This document shows positions 8,135-15,409 of a stretch of DNA of 28,418 nt, piece by piece. The notes beneath the pieces were generated by a model that was given only the letters and a program-made list of their open reading frames with translations, made no database searches and was not told where the DNA came from. The translations under genes and the position numbers were made by a program. Location: NCBI GenBank assembly GCA_902513935.1, contig CABXOR010000022.1:1-28418 (forward strand), read 5' to 3'. This DNA is from an uncultured SAR324 cluster bacterium (GTDB lineage: Bacteria; SAR324; NAC60-12). Each line of letters opens with the position of its first letter. The first letter of the stretch is position 1.

Positions 8135-8686
8135 ATGACAGGATATGAACTTGTATTCATTACAGATCCATCACACAACAATGATGAGTTGGCATCTGTG
8201 ATGAAGAATTATAAAAAGATTCTCACCAAATCTGGAGGAAAGATTATTCACGAATATGTTTGGGGACGTCGTCGTCTGGCCTACGAAATATCAGGCAATG
8301 ACTTTGGTGTTTATCATGCTTGGTACTTCACAGGTACAGGAAAAACAATTGACGAATTACAGCGCCAAATTGGTTATTCTGATGATGTTTTGCGTCATCA
8401 AATTATAAAGACTGATGATATTGATACAGAGGCAGCATTTTTACAAACCTTAATTCCCCCTAAAGAGGATACTTCAGAAAATGAGGAAACTCCGAAGGAA
8501 TCTGAGGAAATTTCAGGAGAATCTACCAAAGTTAAAAAAGAATCTCTGAAAAAAGCTGAGGCAGCAACAGAGAATGAAAAGAATGTAAACGAAGATGTTA
8601 AAGAAGTTGACACTGAATCAGAAGTTAAAATTGAAAAATCTCACAAAGCTGCCGAAGAAGTAGAAACTGAATCTGTAGATTCTTGA
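8135..8686 (+). CDS. rpsF: 30S ribosomal protein bS6 with long acidic tail
   Basis: Binds the platform of the small subunit together with bS18. Residues 1-95 form the S6 fold (YELVFITDPSHNNDELASVM; GGKIIHEYVWGRRRLAYEI; DDVLRHQIIKTD). After about residue 97 comes an 87-residue Glu/Lys/Ser-rich tail, so the protein is 183 residues against roughly 95-135 usually. Good ribosome site AAGGAAA seven bases before the ATG. First of rpsF-rpsR-rplI-dnaB; the ssb or priB gene often found between rpsF and rpsR is absent. The 110-base leader could hold an S6:S18 autoregulatory site (see findings). Confidence 0.95.
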   Translation: MTGYELVFITDPSHNNDELASVMKNYKKILTKSGGKIIHEYVWGRRRLAYEISGNDFGVYHAWYFTGTGKTIDELQRQIGYSDDVLRHQIIKTDDIDTEAAFLQTLIPPKEDTSENEETPKESEEISGESTKVKKESLKKAEAATENEKNVNEDVKEVDTESEVKIEKSHKAAEEVETESVDS

Positions 8687-8743
8687 AATACTATGCCAGT
8701 CAGAATTTTTAAGTGCAGAACCTAACTTTCATGAAAATTATTT

Positions 8744-9082
8744 ATGTTAAAAAAACGAAAAAGATCACATTTACGTCGTAAACGTATACCCACAAGTATT
8801 CTGCTTCGTAGTAAGCTCAAATCCTGCCCGTTCAAGGAGGACGGAATAGACAGAATTGATTATAAAGATGTTGAGTTGTTAAAAAATTATGTAACCCAGG
8901 GCGGAAAGATTATTCCAAGCCGCATTTCCGGGGTATGTGCCGCAAATCAGAGAAAGTTAAAAACCGCAATTCGACGTGCACGCAACTTGGCTCTTCTTTC
9001 GCCATTGAAAGGTTATGTGCCTCAACAAGTTAATGTTGAACGAAAATTTTCCAGTTACAGAGATTCTAAACCAAGTGAGTGA
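8744..9082 (+). CDS. rpsR: 30S ribosomal protein bS18
   Basis: Platform protein that dimerises with bS6. The core ([51 protein letters not shown]) is unmistakable. At 112 residues it is longer than the usual 75-80: it has a very basic N-terminal extension ([12 protein letters not shown]) and about 22 residues after the core. Only two Cys (28 and about 64) are present. No Shine-Dalgarno is seen before the ATG at 8744, which fits translational coupling to rpsF 57 bases upstream or leader-independent recognition. Confidence 0.94.
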   Translation: MLKKRKRSHLRRKRIPTSILLRSKLKSCPFKEDGIDRIDYKDVELLKNYVTQGGKIIPSRISGVCAANQRKLKTAIRRARNLALLSPLKGYVPQQVNVERKFSSYRDSKPSE

Positions 9083-9142
9083 AGTGTGGGTAAGAATCCC
9101 TAAATATTCCAAAAACTAAGAGATTGAACAAAAGGAAATACC

Positions 9143-9739
9143 GTGAAGTTGATACTAACTGAAGACGTACCCAATTTAGGGTCTTTAGGTGACACAATAG
9201 ATGTGAAATCCGGTTATGGTCGTAACTACCTCCTTCCAAAGGGAATCGCCCTTTTGGCTACCGACAGGGTCTCTAAAGAATTACAGCACAGGATACAGCA
9301 TTTAAACAAGTTGCGTGAAGGAAAAATCGAACTGGCACACGAACAGGCAGAAAAACTTAAAACTGTTAAAATAGAAGTTGTCCGTAAATCCGGTCCTGGA
9401 GGTAGATTGTTTGGTTCAGTCACCAACAGGGACCTGAAAGAATTGTTGAAAGAAAAAGAATTTGATGTTGAGCGAAGGTCTATACAATTGAATTCGCCCA
9501 TTCGAAACATTGGCCTCCATGAATTTACTGTGCGAGTTCATTCTGAAGTTTCAGTAAACATGCAAATCAAGGTGACTGGAGATTCAGACGAGTCTGCAGT
9601 TAAAACAGCTGCTGTCGATGAACCGAAAGATAAAAATGCTGATGAAAAAAATGTTGACAGTGAAGAACTTGAAGAGCTTGAAAAACTTGAAGAGCTTGAA
9701 AAACTTGAAGAGCTTGAAGAACACGAAACTGACGAGTAG
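9143..9739 (+). CDS. rplI: 50S ribosomal protein bL9 with repetitive acidic tail
   Basis: Elongated large-subunit protein near the L1 stalk. N-terminal domain 1-50 (MKLILTEDVPNLGSLGD; GYGRNYLLPKGIA), connecting helix about 50-75, C-terminal domain about 80-148 (SGPGGRLFGSVTNRDLKELL; GLHEFTVRVHSEVSV). Residues 150-198 are an extra acidic tail ending in repeated LEELEK units; the usual length is about 148. The start codon is GTG at 9143, with AAAGGAAA seven bases upstream. Followed by a 12-bp hairpin and dnaB. Confidence 0.95.
   Translation: MKLILTEDVPNLGSLGDTIDVKSGYGRNYLLPKGIALLATDRVSKELQHRIQHLNKLREGKIELAHEQAEKLKTVKIEVVRKSGPGGRLFGSVTNRDLKELLKEKEFDVERRSIQLNSPIRNIGLHEFTVRVHSEVSVNMQIKVTGDSDESAVKTAAVDEPKDKNADEKNVDSEELEELEKLEELEKLEELEEHETDE
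9671..9718 (+). repeat. 18-base in-frame tandem repeat in rplI tail
   Basis: GAAGAGCTTGAAAAACTT occurs twice exactly (9671-9688, 9689-9706), followed by a partial copy to 9718 and preceded by a related GAAGAACTT. It encodes EELEKL units. The copies are identical at DNA level, so the array could expand or shrink by slippage in steps of six residues. Confidence 0.85.
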
Positions 9740-9759
9740 TTTACGAATTTAACTTTAAA

Positions 9760-9792
9760 GCTAAAGGTTCAGATCTACATTGAGCCTTTGGC
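9760..9792 (+). promoter_or_regulatory. 12-bp hairpin between rplI and dnaB
   Basis: GCTAAAGGTTCA (9760-9771) pairs with TGAGCCTTTGGC (9781-9792) as RNA over 12 base pairs, including two U-G pairs, with a nine-base loop. Only a broken U-tract (ACTTTAATTTA) follows, so it is a weak terminator at best; an attenuator or processing site that lowers dnaB expression relative to rplI is a reasonable inference. Confidence 0.5.
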
Positions 9793-9872
9793 ACTTTAAT
9801 TTATCAGTTGGGTACAGTCTCAGCCCCACCACCTCCAGATCTTTGATTGCCCTCTCCATGCCAGGAGTATCA

Positions 9873-11291
9873 ATGTTGTCTTCTGAAAATAAATCTGAAA
9901 AAACCAGGGTTTTTGAGCGTACAAAAAAAATGCGTCCACAAACTGTTGATCTTGGGGAATTACTACCACATGACAAGATGGCTGAGCAAGCTGTACTGGG
10001 TGCAATAATTATTCAGAACTCAATCCTGCTGCAAATTTTAGATGTGCTCACCACTGACGACTTTTTTTCTCCCGCCAATCATTATATTTTTGCTGCCATG
10101 CAGGAAATGACAGCACAGGAACCTCCTGTTCCCATAGATGAATTAACTCTGCTGAGTCATTTGAAATCCAAGCATCTACTCGAACAAACTGGCGGAGTAG
10201 ATTATTTGAATGAACTGTCACAAAATACTCCTGTTGCCGAAAATGCGGAGTTTTATGCCCGTATTGTTCGGGAGAAGGGGCAACTTAGGGATATTATCCT
10301 AACTGCTCATGAAGTTGCAAAACGAGGTCAAGAGGAAAATGCGGAAAACATTTCTGACTTTATTTCAGAGGCAACCGATCGATTAGAGTCTATCGATTCA
10401 CGTACTCGACTTAAAAGTTATTCTCATCTCAAAGAAGTTCTTGCCACAAATTTTGAAGAGTTGGAGAGAATTTCTGAATCTCCAGAAAATGTAACTGGAG
10501 TTCCAACTGGTTTTACTGAGTTAGATGATTTAACGCGTGGTTTGCAAAAGGGAGATTTGATCATTCTTGCAGCTCGACCTTCAATGGGTAAAACAGCCCT
10601 TGCCATTAATATGGCACTTTATGCTTCAGGTCATGCTAATATTCCATCACTTATTTTTAGCTTGGAAATGCCAAAGGAACACATTGCCATGCGCCTGATT
10701 TGCAGTGAAGCAAAAGTAAATAATAAAAAATTGCTGGTTGGTGATCTTGATCAGGAGGACTGGGATAAATTGATGGAAGGGACTACTCGTATGATGGAAG
10801 CACCTTTGCTGATAGATGACAGATCCGCAGTGACTCCGAACTATATAAGAAAAGTTATTAGGCAGGCAAAAAAAGAATTTCCTGCACTGGGACTTGTTAT
10901 TGTGGATTACGTGCAACTGATGCAGAGTAATATACGTAATCCTTCACGGGAACAGGAAATATCAGAAATTTCACGAACTATGAAAGCCATGGCCAAAGAA
11001 TTTTCGCTGCCGATGGTTGTTCTTTCTCAGTTGAACCGAGGCTTGGAAAGACGTACAGAAAAACGTCCAATGATGGCAGATTTGAGAGAGTCTGGAGCAT
11101 TGGAACAGGATGCAGACTTGATTGTCTTTATTTATCGTGATGAGGTTTACAACGAAGATACCGAGGACAAGGGTATTGCTGAAATAAGCATTGCAAAACA
11201 TCGAAATGGTGAAATTGGTATGAAACGACTGGCATTTATTGGACAATACACAAAATTTGCCAATTTGGCTTTGGGTGGCGGAGGATCGTAA
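9873..11291 (+). CDS. dnaB: replicative DNA helicase DnaB
   Basis: Hexameric ATP-driven helicase at the replication fork. Start set at ATG 9873: AGGAG lies six bases upstream, and the 472-residue product matches the usual length, whereas the frame open from TTG 9780 would add 31 residues lying over a hairpin. N-terminal domain 20-130 (MAEQAVLGAIIIQNSILLQI; FFSPANHYIFAAM; LNELSQNTPVAENAEFYA), linker, then RecA-like domain: Walker A ARPSMGKTA with Lys240, FSLEMP, Walker B LVIVDYVQLM with Asp345, and RESGALEQDADLIVFIYRDE. No intein interrupts the motifs, unlike in some dnaB genes. Confidence 0.96.
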   Translation: MLSSENKSEKTRVFERTKKMRPQTVDLGELLPHDKMAEQAVLGAIIIQNSILLQILDVLTTDDFFSPANHYIFAAMQEMTAQEPPVPIDELTLLSHLKSKHLLEQTGGVDYLNELSQNTPVAENAEFYARIVREKGQLRDIILTAHEVAKRGQEENAENISDFISEATDRLESIDSRTRLKSYSHLKEVLATNFEELERISESPENVTGVPTGFTELDDLTRGLQKGDLIILAARPSMGKTALAINMALYASGHANIPSLIFSLEMPKEHIAMRLICSEAKVNNKKLLVGDLDQEDWDKLMEGTTRMMEAPLLIDDRSAVTPNYIRKVIRQAKKEFPALGLVIVDYVQLMQSNIRNPSREQEISEISRTMKAMAKEFSLPMVVLSQLNRGLERRTEKRPMMADLRESGALEQDADLIVFIYRDEVYNEDTEDKGIAEISIAKHRNGEIGMKRLAFIGQYTKFANLALGGGGS

Positions 11292-11314
11292 ACATAAAAG
11301 GTAATATAAAAATC

Positions 11315-11370
11315 AATTCTTAATTTAGACCTCTGGATTAGATGTTAATAATCATGAACATTTAAGAATT
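11315..11370 (+). repeat. 9-base inverted repeat after dnaB
   Basis: AATTCTTAA (11315-11323) and TTAAGAATT (11362-11370) are exact inverted copies separated by 38 bases, the right arm followed by TTAGGTTTTT. All A/T except one base per arm, so a poor terminator, but it is the only candidate 3' structure between dnaB and the next gene. Confidence 0.3.
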
Positions 11371-11415
11371 TTAGGTTTTTGAAAATGTTGGGTAATTTTA
11401 CTCAATTATAATCGT

Positions 11416-12468
11416 GTGAGTTTGACTTCAGACACAGGTTTCCCGGAAAAAAACACTCTGATGCAAAACGTAAAAGAACTGCAGCAATATGTTGACAGTC
11501 TGACAAAAGAGTTGGTATTAATCAGCCAAACAGTTGTAGCAGCTCCGGGATGTCTTCCGGCACCGTGTTTTCCTGAAATTATTATGAAAGTTTTGGGGGT
11601 GGTGACAGAACATGAATGGGAAGATCTGACAGACCGAGCTAGGAATTACCTGAAATGGATTACGGTCAAAGCAGAAGCCATCGATGAACTTGCCCCAAAG
11701 CCTAAGCATACAACCACGCGCGGCTTTGAGTTGTTGGCAATCGACAGAGATGGGAATAGTTTTGGTGAAATAGTAGATCGTTCACAAGAATTGGAAATAC
11801 CTTCTGTTCTTGTCCGCTTTGCTTCACTGATTGCTACTTTTCTAACCGTTCGCCTTCTCCGTCAACAAATGGAGCGCGATCGTGAAGTCATGCCCTCGCT
11901 TACATTTTCACAAAATGTTGATGCAAATTATCTGAATTATCCTCGTACTCTTAAAACTCTACTGGAGTTGTTTCCAGAATATAAGGAAATGTTTTATTTT
12001 GAAATCAACGAAGAAATCACTGAAGACTACTTAACAACCATTCGTTCGCTTGCAGATGACCTGGAAATACGCTTAGCTCTGGATGATACAAATAAAATGA
12101 ATATTAATGTACATCATCAATTGCTGGATTTAGCAGACTGGATCAAGATTGATTTTGAAGCGACTGCAAACCTGGAGGAGCAGTTATTGTCGGGTTACGG
12201 AGAAAAAATTATTTTGCATTTTGAAGAATATGTACATGGTGCACGATCTCCGGTCATTGTTTTTGAAGGGCTTTCAGAAACTTCTCCATTAAAAGTATTT
12301 CTTGAACAGCGTTGGAAACAAATCGACACAGTGCTCTATTTCCAAAGCAGGGAACGTATACCGGTTCCGCCATGGAATAAATATTTTGGTTTGATTCAGG
12401 ATTATCATGATGACAAGTATGGTCTCTTTTACAAAGGCTTGATCGATAAGCAGTTATCAATTTCCTGA
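11416..12468 (+). CDS. divergent EAL-domain protein (c-di-GMP phosphodiesterase-like)
   Basis: Residues about 100-325 align with the EAL domain, which hydrolyses cyclic di-GMP. All key residues can be placed in order: Glu105 (FELL for EAL), Asn167 (SQNVDA), Glu196 and Glu199 (FEINEE), Asp223-Asp224, Lys244 (WIKID), Glu284 (FEGLSE) and Gln310 (FQSR); the Asp224-to-Lys244 spacing of 20 equals that of active enzymes such as RocR. The loop-6 DDFGTG signature is, however, DDTNKM, so activity is uncertain and it may only bind nucleotide or protein. Residues 1-95 are helical and unrecognised. No membrane segment or GGDEF domain. The start is uncertain: GTG at 11416 or ATG at 11461, neither with a clear ribosome site. 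Confidence 0.65.
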   Translation: MSLTSDTGFPEKNTLMQNVKELQQYVDSLTKELVLISQTVVAAPGCLPAPCFPEIIMKVLGVVTEHEWEDLTDRARNYLKWITVKAEAIDELAPKPKHTTTRGFELLAIDRDGNSFGEIVDRSQELEIPSVLVRFASLIATFLTVRLLRQQMERDREVMPSLTFSQNVDANYLNYPRTLKTLLELFPEYKEMFYFEINEEITEDYLTTIRSLADDLEIRLALDDTNKMNINVHHQLLDLADWIKIDFEATANLEEQLLSGYGEKIILHFEEYVHGARSPVIVFEGLSETSPLKVFLEQRWKQIDTVLYFQSRERIPVPPWNKYFGLIQDYHDDKYGLFYKGLIDKQLSIS

Positions 12469-12475
12469 GAATTAT

Positions 12476-12577
12476 TTGTGGTACATATTTTCGTTTCTGT
12501 TGGTAAGTTTTGGAACAGTCTTATTAGCCGGATGTAATTCTTCTAATTCACCGACTAAAAACATCACTGGTTCTTAA
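12476..12577 (+). CDS. 33-residue predicted lipoprotein
   Basis: TTG start seven bases after the stop of the EAL-like gene, with GAGAATTAT just upstream. The product begins WYIFSFLLVSFGTVLLAGC, a hydrophobic signal with a perfect LLAGC lipobox, and leaves a 14-residue mature tail (CNSSNSPTKNITGS). It looks like a tiny outer-membrane or inner-membrane lipoprotein; Asn after the Cys favours outer-membrane sorting by the E. coli +2 rule. No relative recognised. The non-ATG start and small size lower confidence, but the lipobox is unlikely by chance in an intergenic gap. Confidence 0.45.
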   Translation: MWYIFSFLLVSFGTVLLAGCNSSNSPTKNITGS

Positions 12578-12654
12578 GTAGTTTCCAGAACTGTTTTTGA
12601 GTCACCGCCGGAATTTGATGCAGGAAAAATATTGGGGAAAAATTGTTTTTTTGT

Positions 12655-12690
12655 AGTGAGATCTCAGTTCAATTCAGTTAAGTTCTCACT
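12655..12690 (+). repeat. inverted repeat upstream of CcsA/HemX-like gene
   Basis: AGTGAGA (12655-12661) and TCTCACT (12684-12690) are exact inverted copies separated by 22 bases, 28 bases before the 12719 ATG. Could be an operator or leader structure for the membrane protein gene; no T-run follows, so not a terminator. Confidence 0.35.
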
Positions 12691-12718
12691 TGATCAAAAT
12701 GATTACTAATATAAAAAA

Positions 12719-13549
12719 ATGCTGATTGCAGGTACATGGGGAGCCTTGTTGCTTTACATCATTAGTTGGGTTTCAGGGCTTTTTTCTTCAAACCTTGTGC
12801 AACCTTCAGGCTCCAGGTTTCAGGTATGGACTGATGTCACAGGTATGCGTACGGCCTGGTTAATTCATACGGTAACTTTACTGGGATTGTTATGGACGAA
12901 AGCAGTCTGGCCTTCTACTTTTGTGAGTGATATCCTCAGCGTAACAGCATGGGGGAGTATGGTTGGAGTACAGGCTTTCCCAGAGCGTCTGCCAAGCCTG
13001 TTCAACACTTCAATTGTTCGATTTTTTGTGATCCTGCTGCTTGGTTTATCTCTCATTATTTCCCAAAGACAAATGCCGGCAGGTTCTTTCCTTTTAGAGC
13101 AAACCTGGTTTTATAATGTTTTGCTTGGATCACATATTATCATTCTCCTGGCAGGAGATATAATGTTGGGAGTTGCATGTGTGGCCAGCATCATTTTTCT
13201 TTATCAGGAGCATCATCTCAAAACTAAACTTATGTCATCATTAACGCTTCGTTTTCCTGCACTGGGCACTCTGGACCGTCTCAGTTGGCAGGGGATATTG
13301 TGGGGTTTTCTTGCATTGAGTATTGGTCTCATGCTGGGAATATTAATTAATTCCGATGATCATTCTCTTTTAGCCAATTTGCGTTTTGGCTCATCAGTCA
13401 GTGCGTGGTGCGTCTTTGCAACACTGTTGCTGTCTCGCCAACTGCATGCAGTTCGTTCTCGCTGGATCACAATTTGGAGTGTCGTAGGATTTGTTATGGC
13501 ATTGATGTCATTGATTGTAGAAATGTTAAGATTGAACATTGCAGAATAA
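12719..13549 (+). CDS. CcsA/HemX-like cytochrome c assembly family membrane protein
   Basis: 276 residues with about eight membrane segments. The pattern fits the CcsA/CcmC superfamily in its short HemX/YpjD form: possible haem-contact histidines His50 (WLIHTVTLLG), His139 (LLGSHIIILL) and His243 (RQLHAVRSRW), the loop LYQEHHLKTKLM, then LRFPALGTLDRLSWQGILWG and the C-terminal WSVVGFVMALM. The tryptophan-rich WWD haem loop of true CcsA/CcmC is not evident, as is usual for HemX. In several phyla hemX lies next to hemA and affects haem synthesis; here no hem gene is present, the neighbours being a tiny lipoprotein and a prenyl-synthase-like protein. Function therefore open: haem handling or cytochrome c maturation. 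Confidence 0.7.
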   Translation: MLIAGTWGALLLYIISWVSGLFSSNLVQPSGSRFQVWTDVTGMRTAWLIHTVTLLGLLWTKAVWPSTFVSDILSVTAWGSMVGVQAFPERLPSLFNTSIVRFFVILLLGLSLIISQRQMPAGSFLLEQTWFYNVLLGSHIIILLAGDIMLGVACVASIIFLYQEHHLKTKLMSSLTLRFPALGTLDRLSWQGILWGFLALSIGLMLGILINSDDHSLLANLRFGSSVSAWCVFATLLLSRQLHAVRSRWITIWSVVGFVMALMSLIVEMLRLNIAE

Positions 13550-13610
13550 ACATCAATTTAATTACCATTAATTATAAAACATTAAGTCAGAAATTAGAAT
13601 TCAGTTAATA

Positions 13611-14564
13611 ATGAAACAGGTTCCTTACGAAAATAATTTGTTGGACTGCAAAAATAATTTACAGTTGGTTAAAAATGCAGTGAAAAACAATTTGGGTGTA
13701 TCTCTTCCTTTTTTATCAGACATTGCTCACCACATGGTGACTCCTCACAACAATCAAACTCGATCACTGGTCCTGTTGCAAAGCGCAAGCCTCTTTGATG
13801 ATCCGGATGATGATATCATAGACATAGGAAGTACTTTGGAATATCTGCATACTGCATCAGCCTTGCATCGAAACATTAAGGAACCGGAAAAAGCCAGACG
13901 TCACCTGCAGCAAGTACAAAAGTTGTGGGGTAGTGAAGCGGGCATTTTATTGGGTGATTATCTACTGTCCACTTCTTTTCAAATTTTGGTAAAAGTGGGT
14001 AATTTGGATGTATTGGAATGCGTTTCACTGGCTACCCAAAACATTGCACGAGGACAGGTGCTTGAAGTTTCCGAACCACCTCTTACTGCAACTCCAAAAC
14101 ACTGGCGCAGTGTTACACAAGACAAAATAGCAGGCTTGTTTGGTGCTGGTGCGCAAAGTGCTGCTTATTGGGGTAAGTCTTCTGAAGCAACAGCTTCAAC
14201 ATTGTTTGACTTTGGTATGCATGTGGGAATGGCAGTCCAGTTAAAAACTGAATTGTCGGCAGTTGAAAATGAAAAGCTTTTTCAGCAAAAATTAAAAAAA
14301 CAGGATTTGTGGTCCCCACTCTGCTTTTTGCTTCACGATTGTATGCCGCCAAATGAGTCCAGAGAATTGTTAGATAAATTGCTGAATGAATTTGATGTTC
14401 CGGAAATGTTCACAAAGCTGGGGTATCTGTTCAAAAAATATAAGGTGTCAGAAAAAGTTCAGTCTGAAGCAGAGGTTGAATTGAGAGAATCAAAAGAATG
14501 TCTAGAACGGCTGGAACTTGATTCTGCGCCACTTCAACCATTAACTCAATATTCCATGATTTGA
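13611..14564 (+). CDS. polyprenyl synthase-like pseudoenzyme, both Asp-rich motifs lost
   Basis: The 317-residue sequence follows trans-isoprenyl diphosphate synthases (IspB type) throughout: LEYLHTASALH (78-86), LWGSEAGILLGDYLLSTSFQ (105-124), IARGQVLEV, DKIAGLFGAGAQSAAYWG (171-188) and DFGMHVGMAVQL (200-211). Yet the first DDxxD, expected right after His86, reads RNIKE, and the second, expected at 213-217, reads TELSA. These aspartates bind Mg2+ and the allylic diphosphate, so the protein should not make prenyl chains itself. It could be a regulatory or non-catalytic partner of a separate synthase, as in heterodimeric prenyl synthases, or a repurposed fold. It has a normal open frame, so it is not a pseudogene. 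One base separates it from the next gene, so they are probably co-translated. Confidence 0.7.
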   Translation: MKQVPYENNLLDCKNNLQLVKNAVKNNLGVSLPFLSDIAHHMVTPHNNQTRSLVLLQSASLFDDPDDDIIDIGSTLEYLHTASALHRNIKEPEKARRHLQQVQKLWGSEAGILLGDYLLSTSFQILVKVGNLDVLECVSLATQNIARGQVLEVSEPPLTATPKHWRSVTQDKIAGLFGAGAQSAAYWGKSSEATASTLFDFGMHVGMAVQLKTELSAVENEKLFQQKLKKQDLWSPLCFLLHDCMPPNESRELLDKLLNEFDVPEMFTKLGYLFKKYKVSEKVQSEAEVELRESKECLERLELDSAPLQPLTQYSMI

Positions 14565-14565
14565 T

Positions 14566-15378
14566 ATGCCTGATTCACTTTTAATTAAAATAGATGCGTC
14601 AATTGCAGAAATAAAACTTAACCGTCCTGAACAGGCAAATGCCCTTGATGAAGAATTATGGTTTGCTCTCGGAAACTGTTTTAATGAGTTAAACGTAAAC
14701 AACGCAGTTAGGGTTTGCATTCTCCGTGGAGCCGGCAATCATTTTACCTCAGGAATTGACCTTGGATTTTTACAGTCTATTGGCCGGGAAGTTGAGGGAT
14801 ATGAATGTGAAGGACGAAAGCGTGATTTTTTACGACAAAAAATATTAAAGCTTCAAGCAGCCTTTACTCAAATAGAACAATGTAGTAAACCCGTGCTGGC
14901 AGCAATTCACGGTGGGTGCATTGGAGGTGGAATCGATTTGATCAGTGCTTGTGATATGCGTTATGCAACATCCAACGCAGTTTTCCAAATCAAAGAAATT
15001 GATCTTGGACTTACCGCGGATATTGGTACTTTACAGCGTCTGCCTCACTTAATACCACAGGGAATAGTCCGGGAATTAGCTTATACAGCACGTAAGTTCT
15101 CCGGCAAAGAAGCCCGCGAATTAGGTTTAGTCAATCGCTGCTATGATGATCAAAAAACATTGATTCCCGCAGTCCGCAAAATTGCTGAGCAAATTGCGTC
15201 TAAATCCCCTTTGGCCTTACGCGGAGTTAAGGAAATGCTGCTTCATTCCCGCGATCATTCTGTTGCAGACGGCCTGAAGTATGTGGCAACATGGAACTCA
15301 GCCATGCTACTTTCAACTGATTTGGAAGAATCGGTTATGGCCATGATGGAAAAACGGCCTCCGGAATTCAAAGATTAA
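14566..15378 (+). CDS. enoyl-CoA hydratase/isomerase family, dienoyl-CoA isomerase (ECH1) type
   Basis: Crotonase-fold enzyme of 270 residues. Oxyanion-hole segments are HFTSGIDL and HGGCIGGGIDL. Asp124, Glu144 and Asp152 have exactly the spacing (20 and 8 residues) of the Asp176, Glu196, Asp204 set of rat delta3,5-delta2,4-dienoyl-CoA isomerase, and the block KEIDLGLTADIGTLQRLP is the ECH1 signature. It would shift double bonds so odd-position unsaturated fatty acids can enter beta-oxidation. Cytoplasmic. ATG one base after the stop of the prenyl-synthase-like gene, without its own ribosome site, so coupled to it. Substrate identity is inferred from family only. Confidence 0.88.
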   Translation: MPDSLLIKIDASIAEIKLNRPEQANALDEELWFALGNCFNELNVNNAVRVCILRGAGNHFTSGIDLGFLQSIGREVEGYECEGRKRDFLRQKILKLQAAFTQIEQCSKPVLAAIHGGCIGGGIDLISACDMRYATSNAVFQIKEIDLGLTADIGTLQRLPHLIPQGIVRELAYTARKFSGKEARELGLVNRCYDDQKTLIPAVRKIAEQIASKSPLALRGVKEMLLHSRDHSVADGLKYVATWNSAMLLSTDLEESVMAMMEKRPPEFKD

Positions 15379-15409
15379 CACCGGAAAACTTCTTAAATTT
15401 TATTGCACT

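Noticed and set aside
9780..9872. 31-residue N-terminal extension of DnaB from a TTG
   Set aside because: It lies over the rplI-dnaB hairpin and is not DnaB-like; ATG 9873 has AGGAG and gives standard length.
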